A stretch of DNA of 64,000 nt from Archivesica marissinica. Taxonomy: Eukaryota > Mollusca > Bivalvia > Venerida > Vesicomyidae. The translations under genes and the position numbers were made by a program. The notes below the pieces were generated by a model. That model did not search any database. It was not told the DNA's origin and saw nothing but the letters and a program-made list of their open reading frames with translations. Of the stretch, positions 14,301-22,500 are shown one piece after another; position 1 is the stretch's first letter, and the number at the start of each line of letters is the position of its first letter. The stretch lies in NCBI GenBank assembly GCA_014843695.1, contig CM026404.1:58639931-58703930 (forward strand), read 5' to 3'.

Positions 14301-17300
14301 TCGTTTTTACTGGATAAAGCGTCGTTTTTACTGGATAAAGCGTCGTTTTTCTGAACAAACCTACAAGCTGTATAATCCACTTCGTGTATATGTGTACAAT
14401 GTCAGCCTATACTACCTTAGGTAACACAAAGGCGGTAGAAACGGAAGCAGCTCTGCAGAAGGATAACGACGTTAGCTGCGGAACACTGGTCAAGGGTATA
14501 CTCAAATCCTTCCTCATAGCATGTCTCAAACTTGTAAGTCATTATTACCAACCTTACGTTGCATGAATGGGCCTACGTACACGCGGCTGACTCGGCAACG
14601 CCGTTGTCTTCAAGCCACTTGCCATCACCGCGTTATGTTTGAAATCCCACTGGAGGACAGGTGTTGATATCTTTCATTTTGTGATCCAATCTAGCTGGCT
14701 TATGGAAGGTCGGTGGTTCTACCCGGGCGCATGCCCGTGCTATAAATACTGCTCTGAGGGCATCCAGGGTCTTCCTCCAACACTCATAGCTGGAGGGTGG
14801 CCAAGTGACCTAAGCTATTGTGCGAATTTAAACACCCACAAGCCAAACACGCTTTACATGGACGGCACATCAGTGTTTTTATTATTAATAAATTTATTCA
14901 AGTGATAGCTTAAGTAACCGACTATTTACAATGTTATTAATACATTTGTAAATACATATCAATAAAGGGAGGTAAGTTATAAATAATAATTTCATGAAAG
15001 CCAGTTCATTTGAAGACATTCCTGATTTGACTGCAATCTGAATGAAATTAGCATTGAAAAATAAATACAATTTGTTACATAAACATTATTTCAAATAATC
15101 CACTTATTACATTATTAAACTTTGTATGAAACACTTTCTAGGAAAGCACATAATGGGACTTTAACAGTATTACAACAAGAACGCCTTGTTTCAGGCGAAG
15201 AATCCGACATTTATATTCATCTCCCTCGCTGGCTGTGCCGAAGCCCTTATTATATTTGGTGTGAGTGCATTTGCCTTTAAATATCTTGCCGAGATGTATA
15301 GCATGGCCTTCGATAAAGTTGGACTACTTTTAGGTACGTACTTTGTTAAGAAAAATATTGATAATGAGGGTAAATATGATAATCTTGATGTTTTGTATTT
15401 ATTGTTTTAATACTTTTATGGTCATGTTTGTAGACCTTAGATATTAAAGTAAAAGTAAAGTAAAGAGTTTGTTTATTATAGTGTCACCCATATTTAAAGG
15501 GCCAGCCGTTTCTAACTTACGAGACACCTCTTTTTATGAACATCAGTACTTCCCGAATCCTATGCTTATATGTCAGGCGCCAGGCTGGTAGGCAATCGGT
15601 AACCATTATTTAACTAGCTGGCGGCTCACCAACCGGCCATATCAGAACGAACCCCTGACGAGATTCGAACCTTCGACCTCCCGCTCCGTAGGCGGACGCC
15701 TTAATCACTAGGCGACGGAGACGGTCTTTATTAATATTAAGAAAATAAACTACTCCATTTTGTACCCTAACTGCATACGACATTCTACTTTTCAATGTAC
15801 AATAACAACTGTTATTTTATGATTTCCAGTGACATATAGAAATTCATATCAGTGAAATCATATTACTGATTAGCGCAGTGGGTGCTCGCTTCTCATCAAT
15901 GCAACCCGGGTTCGATCCTCGGACCGGGAAGTATGTCAGATGGTACGGTGGTCGCCGGGTTGGACAGGTGGGTTTTCTCCGGGTACTCAAGTTTCCTTCC
16001 ACACGATTAATATAAGTTGTTAGAACTTGCTTCGCAATCGTTGTAAAATAAATAAAGTTTAAACTTTAATGTTTTGTTTTTTAATATGTGTGTTGATATT
16101 TGTCGAATCACGTATATAATGTTCGTTGTGTGTTTTACGTTTATTTATCGTCGCTACCGGTTGCCCATATGAGCGACGCCACCTGGAGAGATTAGTAATT
16201 TTATATTGTGGAGGATAGTGCAATGATACAGACAGAGACCCATTCCAGAGTCTCCTCTGGTTCTTTTACTTGCACGGTGTATAGCACCGACACGAGACCT
16301 CGGTTTAACGTCCCATCTGAACGACTGTTAATTTTATTAGTGTCAGACGGGGGATCGAACATCCGATCCTTGGATTACCAGTCCAGCGTTTTACCACTGG
16401 GCTACAGATCCGTCTGTATAATGTTCGTTATTAAATGTTTTGTTTATACCTGCTTGGATTTTAAATCGAATCACTTATAATGTTCATTATAATCTTTAGG
16501 TGCCATGATATTAATTGGTTCGCTTGGAATGTTCCTCGGTGGACTTTTAATACGAATCTTTCATCTGGAGATTGTTGGCATGTTGAGAATGAATGTTGTA
16601 GCGACATTGACAGCGTGCGTGTTGGGCCTAGCATATCTAGCTACATGCCCAGAGACACAACTTGCGGGAATGGAGGTATCATATCCGGGCGAAACGTAAG
16701 ATAAAGCATAGACTATATCGTACTGCATATAGTGATATATAGTATTCTAATAGTTTTACAAGATTTCATAATAATACCCCATGTATGCAGCAGTTATAAT
16801 TTATTGATCGTTGTAAATATAGACCAATATATCGAAGGTCTGCCTCCACACACGTTAAACACTCCAAATGTAGTTCATACCCCGATGGAAAATCTTAACC
16901 CGAGATTCACTACATATATTCACATTAATTATTCAAAGAATTCCAAAGAACCGCTGCCAAAACTACGCATGCGCATACCCGTATCTTCGAGTACGCATGT
17001 CAGCTGCATATCATTAGCGAGGAAATTCACACGAAACTAGATACAAACAAGGCATATACGTTCATCGAACAAAATGCAAATAGCGATGTAAATAGTAATG
17101 GTTGTAAATGTCATGATATATGGTACACCTTTTTTATTCCATTTCTCTATTAACATACAATAATTCATAATCAATATGAGAGACTTGTATATATGTTATA
17201 TTTATATATTATGTTATATTTCGGGTTTTACCCCTGCATCAGCACCATTTTGGGCTATATCGCCGGCGGGCAGTTTACCTAACAACACCTTTCCTGGGCA

Positions 17301-19549
17301 GGTTTACCAGTACTTGGGTGCACCAACCTCCGTAAGAAACTTCCAACTTTTTCATATAAATGAGACACGGCCTGAGCGGGGCTCGAACTCGCGACCATCA
17401 GTGACCACGAAGGCGGACGACTTGTATATAATGTTGGAGTAGCTGCACACTATTTCTATGTAAACTACTGAGTGCTGTGAATATATTGCTCTGCGATGTA
17501 CTGGTATATTATAGTCTTGTAAATATACGATCTTACCTGAGTCGTGATTTCATACCATTTTTTATGAAAAGAGTTTTGGAATTTTGCTATTAATCGAACC
17601 TTTTAATAGCAGAATTCCAAAACGAGTTTCATAAAATATTTTGCTATCGACCAGTTTCATAAAATATGGTAAGAAATTACCAGAATTGTAAGCTCCCTGT
17701 TATCACTTTACCACAGAAACGACAACCGTAAATCTGAAGACATTTAACATACCACATATGCCTAGTAATAAACTTTAAACTTTATTTATTTTAATCACTT
17801 TCGTTGGCGCGGATGAAAGCGTATATGTTGTCTTTCGTGTGGGAGGAAACCGGAGTACCCGGAGAAAACCTACCTGTTCGATCTGGCGATCAACGTACCA
17901 TCTCACATACGTCCCGGTCCGAGGATCGAACCCGGGTTGCATTGGTGAGAAGCGAGCGCGCTAACCACTGCGTTAATCGGACAACCTAGTAATAAGAATA
18001 GAACATCTAACATAAATATGTATTAAGCATTAGGTATGCTTATCTTCTTGCCAGTATATTATTTAGCCTTATTGCATTAAGGTGCATCCCTACGCCATAG
18101 TAAATAGTCCCTGATAATCAAACAATATCACGCAATTATATCGCTGTATTTCCCCTAGTACATATTTAGCATTTTATTGATCTAAGCGCTTGATTTTCTT
18201 CAAGTAAGGCATGAATACAAACGATTTGTATATGTCGAATTTGCATTGGAAGCTATCAATGTCATGCCGCGACCAATCAGATTCCTTCCAGGTGTTATTA
18301 CACGTGTGGTCATATAAGAAAATATGTAATAGCTTTATTACACTGAATACAAGCACAGTTATTTGATAACATATATGTACAGTATCATAGACGGCTACAC
18401 TGTCGGTTGTAATGCACAGTGTGCATGTGATGACATGATGTTTAACCCTGTGTGTGGCGATGATGGTGTCGTGTATTATTCGGCGTGCCATGCTGGCTGC
18501 TCTGGACCCCCTGCTGCACCAAAGGTAAATACTGTGACGGGCATATATGCTGCAATGTTTTTCCAACTACTGTTCTTTCCTATGTTTTATTTGTTTCAAT
18601 TGCTATATATGTGTATGTTCTGGCCTGACGCGTTTGGTTTTCTTTAAATTGTCATGTTTTGTGTTCACATATAGCTTCTATATGTAAATTGAATCGACCA
18701 ATAAAAGGTGTACTACACGGGCATGTTGGTTAATCAAAGTGTGTGGACCGTTTTGCTTGATTCTTGGCAACCAGGCTTAAATCACTCTATATACAGTATA
18801 ACATAAAATAAAAGTAATTGCTGTTGCCAAATTTCCACTTGGATTTCAAAATGACCACCATTTCGGACCTATTATTGATTCAAATAATTCGCTTGATTTC
18901 TGTCAGGTTGAATTTGTTTTTATTTAACCATGTTTGTATTGCAAATCAATAGTACATATGCCATACACTTAAAGATACAATACATAGCATGGACATACAA
19001 ATGGTTTGTGTGCCACGAGTTTGATGATGATGATTGAGCTTATTTACTCTCGCCTCCGGCGAACCATATGGGCGACAACTTTTAACAGCTTGAATGAATA
19101 TATAAGATAGAATACGTATGTATCAGTTGAATAAATGTGTTTGTGCTTAGTTTATAAATAGTTTAGTCAAATAGTCATAGCATGCTTCACATTCATTGTT
19201 GATTCAGATATGTACAGCTTTTAACCAGTATCGGAAGTTATACAACTTAACTCAAGCTGAAGTGATTTGATAGGTTGAGTATAAGACTTAATGTTTGTTC
19301 AACCAATCAGAAATGTTGATGCTAAGCTTGCGATTTGGAACACGTTATATAGCTTCCAGACCATGTTTCGTTGTCAATATCTCTGTTTTAAAGATTGATG
19401 TTTACGAATTTAAGATGAATTTCAATAATTATACTGCATTACAATTTAATAATATTTTATTGTAACTTTTTCCATAATGCAGAAACAATTTACAAATCAC
19501 AATAACATTACTGTCACTAATAACATACATAAAACCTGATAATATCCGT

Positions 19550-19580
<31 letters not shown>

Positions 19581-22500
19581 CGACATTTTCAAAGTTATGT
19601 TATGTTATATTTCGGGTTTTACGCCTGCATCAGCACCATTTCGGGCTATATCGCCGGCGGGCAGTTTACCTAACAATACCTTTCCTGGGCAGGCTCCAGC
19701 GGTTAACCAGTACTTGGGTGCACCAACCTCCGTAAGAAACTGCCAACTTTCTCATATAAATGAGACACGGCCTGAGCGGGGCTCGAACCCGTGACCATCA
19801 GTGATGATAGGTTACAGTGGTATACAAGTCAGCGACCTTAACCACTCGACCACGGAGGCGGACATTTTCAAAGTGCAAATGGACTGGGCTTCCCTAATAA
19901 GCTGCTTGACTGCCTCTCCACGAAACCCCAAACCTCAGAACAATATCGGTCAGGTTGAAAGGGCAGAGATATCTCAATAAATGCAACAGTATCGATTTTA
20001 AATATCAGTCGTTAATGATATTAAGGTTTCCACTAATAAAAGTTTGATACAATTTGAGTGATGGAAATGATTCTTATGATGGAAATGATTATGATGGAAA
20101 TGATTCTTATTATTATACTGCATCAAAGGACACTTTGGCTGATTAATAAATTGACAGGTGACTTGTGATCAAGTGTGCTCTTTTGTTCTCGGTCTTAGCT
20201 GATACTACTTCATTTCCCCAGCAAGTCTGCTGACTTTGTATTGTCACGTGCATTATATGACACGTGAGTCGAAACCGCATGCCTAGTCTATGTCGATGCA
20301 AAGAAATTAGCAAATACAAGAACAATGAGATATATACTGGTTTTTCTATTACCTCCCTTGACAGATAAAATCCGATTTATCCCGAAATATATATCGGTCA
20401 TATTAGTCGGAATCCTTTGTTTTTACTGTTGTTCCTTAACCTTAATTAATTGATATCCAGTTTCCTACAGTACAGTATTTCATTGGATATGCTCTAGGAT
20501 ATCTGTCGATATTTATTAATATAATTATTATAAAAATGGATTTAATCGAAAGCTTAAAGCTTATTGAGATTATCTCCATTGTAATGAGTATTCAGGGGCA
20601 ATAACTGACTGACTCACCGATCATACTTACACTTACAGGAACCGTACACTAACTGCAGTTGTGTAGCATCAAGCGTGGTGAGTTTGGATACCAAGGCAAG
20701 TCCAGGCCGATGTGATGACGGATGTACTAACGTCAATATATTAGCACCTTGCCTTTTTCTTATGATGATGTCAATTCTTACAGCTACGACGCCGGCGTCA
20801 ATGGCAACATTAAGGTAACTATACTACACACACTAACATAAACGGCTAACCTTTTTTGTTTTACACTTTATAGTCGCCCCCTGGTTACTCGGGGGGGGGG
20901 GGGCTACGCCTCCATAAGTATATCAATTTATTTTTTGGAGAATAGTGCACTATACAGAAGATGCTTTTTCAGAAGCATCCCTGGTTCATTTACATGCCCA
21001 GTGTATAGCACCGGAGAACTCGGTTAATAGTTCCATTAGAAATACTGTTATTATGGTCAGAAGGAGGATCGAACCTGGGATCCCTAGATTCTAGAGGCCG
21101 AAGGCATCCACGCTAACTTTAAACACCCCCAATGTAGTTCATATCCCGATGGAAACTATTAAAAAGCGATGCATTACTTATATTTGCATTAATTATTCTT
21201 TTCAATTACACAATAAGAAAATATAGCACACATTGCATTTAAAATGCTTTTCGTCTAAATTTGCCGGAACAGGTAAATAGATCATCCCTGGAACTGCGTA
21301 ATCTGTAACAATACCTTTTTTCGCGACGAACGTTGCCTAACACTGTGAATGCGCATTCCCGTAACGTCGAGTGCGCATGCCAGCTGCATATCATTAGTTG
21401 GAAACCCTCATACGAAAATGAATAAAATCAGCGTACATAGTAAAAGTAGATAGGTCATATTAAGTCGTTTCCTCTGTTTTTATCGTTGTTTCCTTTGCAC
21501 AACATGCTAACAATTTTATTCCACCATCGCAATTAAGATGATTATTAAATTACTATATCTCGACAGATCTCATTCAGTATATACAATGGGTACTTATTTG
21601 TAAAAGAATGTTATCAGTTAATTAACACGATTTGGATACAATCACATTTATCATACCACAACATATGGTTAGGGAACAACAGTAAAAACAAAGGATTCTA
21701 ACTAAAAGGACCTATTCACATTTAGAATAAATCAGATTGTATCTGCCAAGGGAGGTAATAGACCATTTGAGATGTCTCTCGTTGAATACTTGTGCAGCAA
21801 ATCCAGCCCAGTAGTGGGTTCTTGTTAATTCTTGATTTAACAAATTCACATATTCTAATCCTGCCGTTGATGGCAATTTTACGTCCTGTAGAGCACATAC
21901 GCAATTCTCCATCAGTGTTGCTATATTTCTTCGGCAGTGGAAGAATATGAGACGGTGTGGGGTCGCCATATTGGGGAGATTGGCTTTCCCCAGATTATCC
22001 CTTGTTCCTCTCACTCGACGCACCCCAAATATACAACATAGAAAATGTGCTTATTGCTGTCTAATTGTTAAATTTCGAGAGAAGTCGAAAATAGATATTC
22101 GAGTTCCAGCCACAGCGACTCTGTTTCATCTAATTTCGATTCACTAGTTGGAGAAACCAACACTATATTTTAAGATAGCAACGATAGTGGTCATCTATAC
22201 AATTGGCTAGGATCTAGTGCAGATTAGTGTGATCCTCCGTGCCAAATTTCGTCAAAATTTACCATGCTGTTTCAGAGTAGATGCCAGTTGAAGTAATTAT
22301 AGACAGAATTATGTCAGTAACACATCGGAATACTCTACTATGCTACTTATTCACCCTGACTATAGCTCCGATTAGTAGAGCTGATGACTGGGCTTATTTA
22401 CTCTCGCCGCTGGCGAACCATGTGGGCGAGCATGACTGGTAGAGAAACTATAGCATGCATAATTATATAGTTCAACTTAATTACAGATGCGTTGACGATG

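Noticed and set aside
18174..18566. 130-codon frame opposite the Kazal exon
   Set aside because: It is the antisense shadow of the OATP exon at 18383-18524 plus intron.
19022..19078. Repeated phrase gagcttatttactctcgc near 19022, 22392 and 41216
   Set aside because: Too short and too diverged between copies to define an element; possibly the edge of another SINE.
21712..22023. 103-codon frame on the - strand in an OATP intron
   Set aside because: No recognisable motif, overlaps the R3 repeat arm, and has no splice support.
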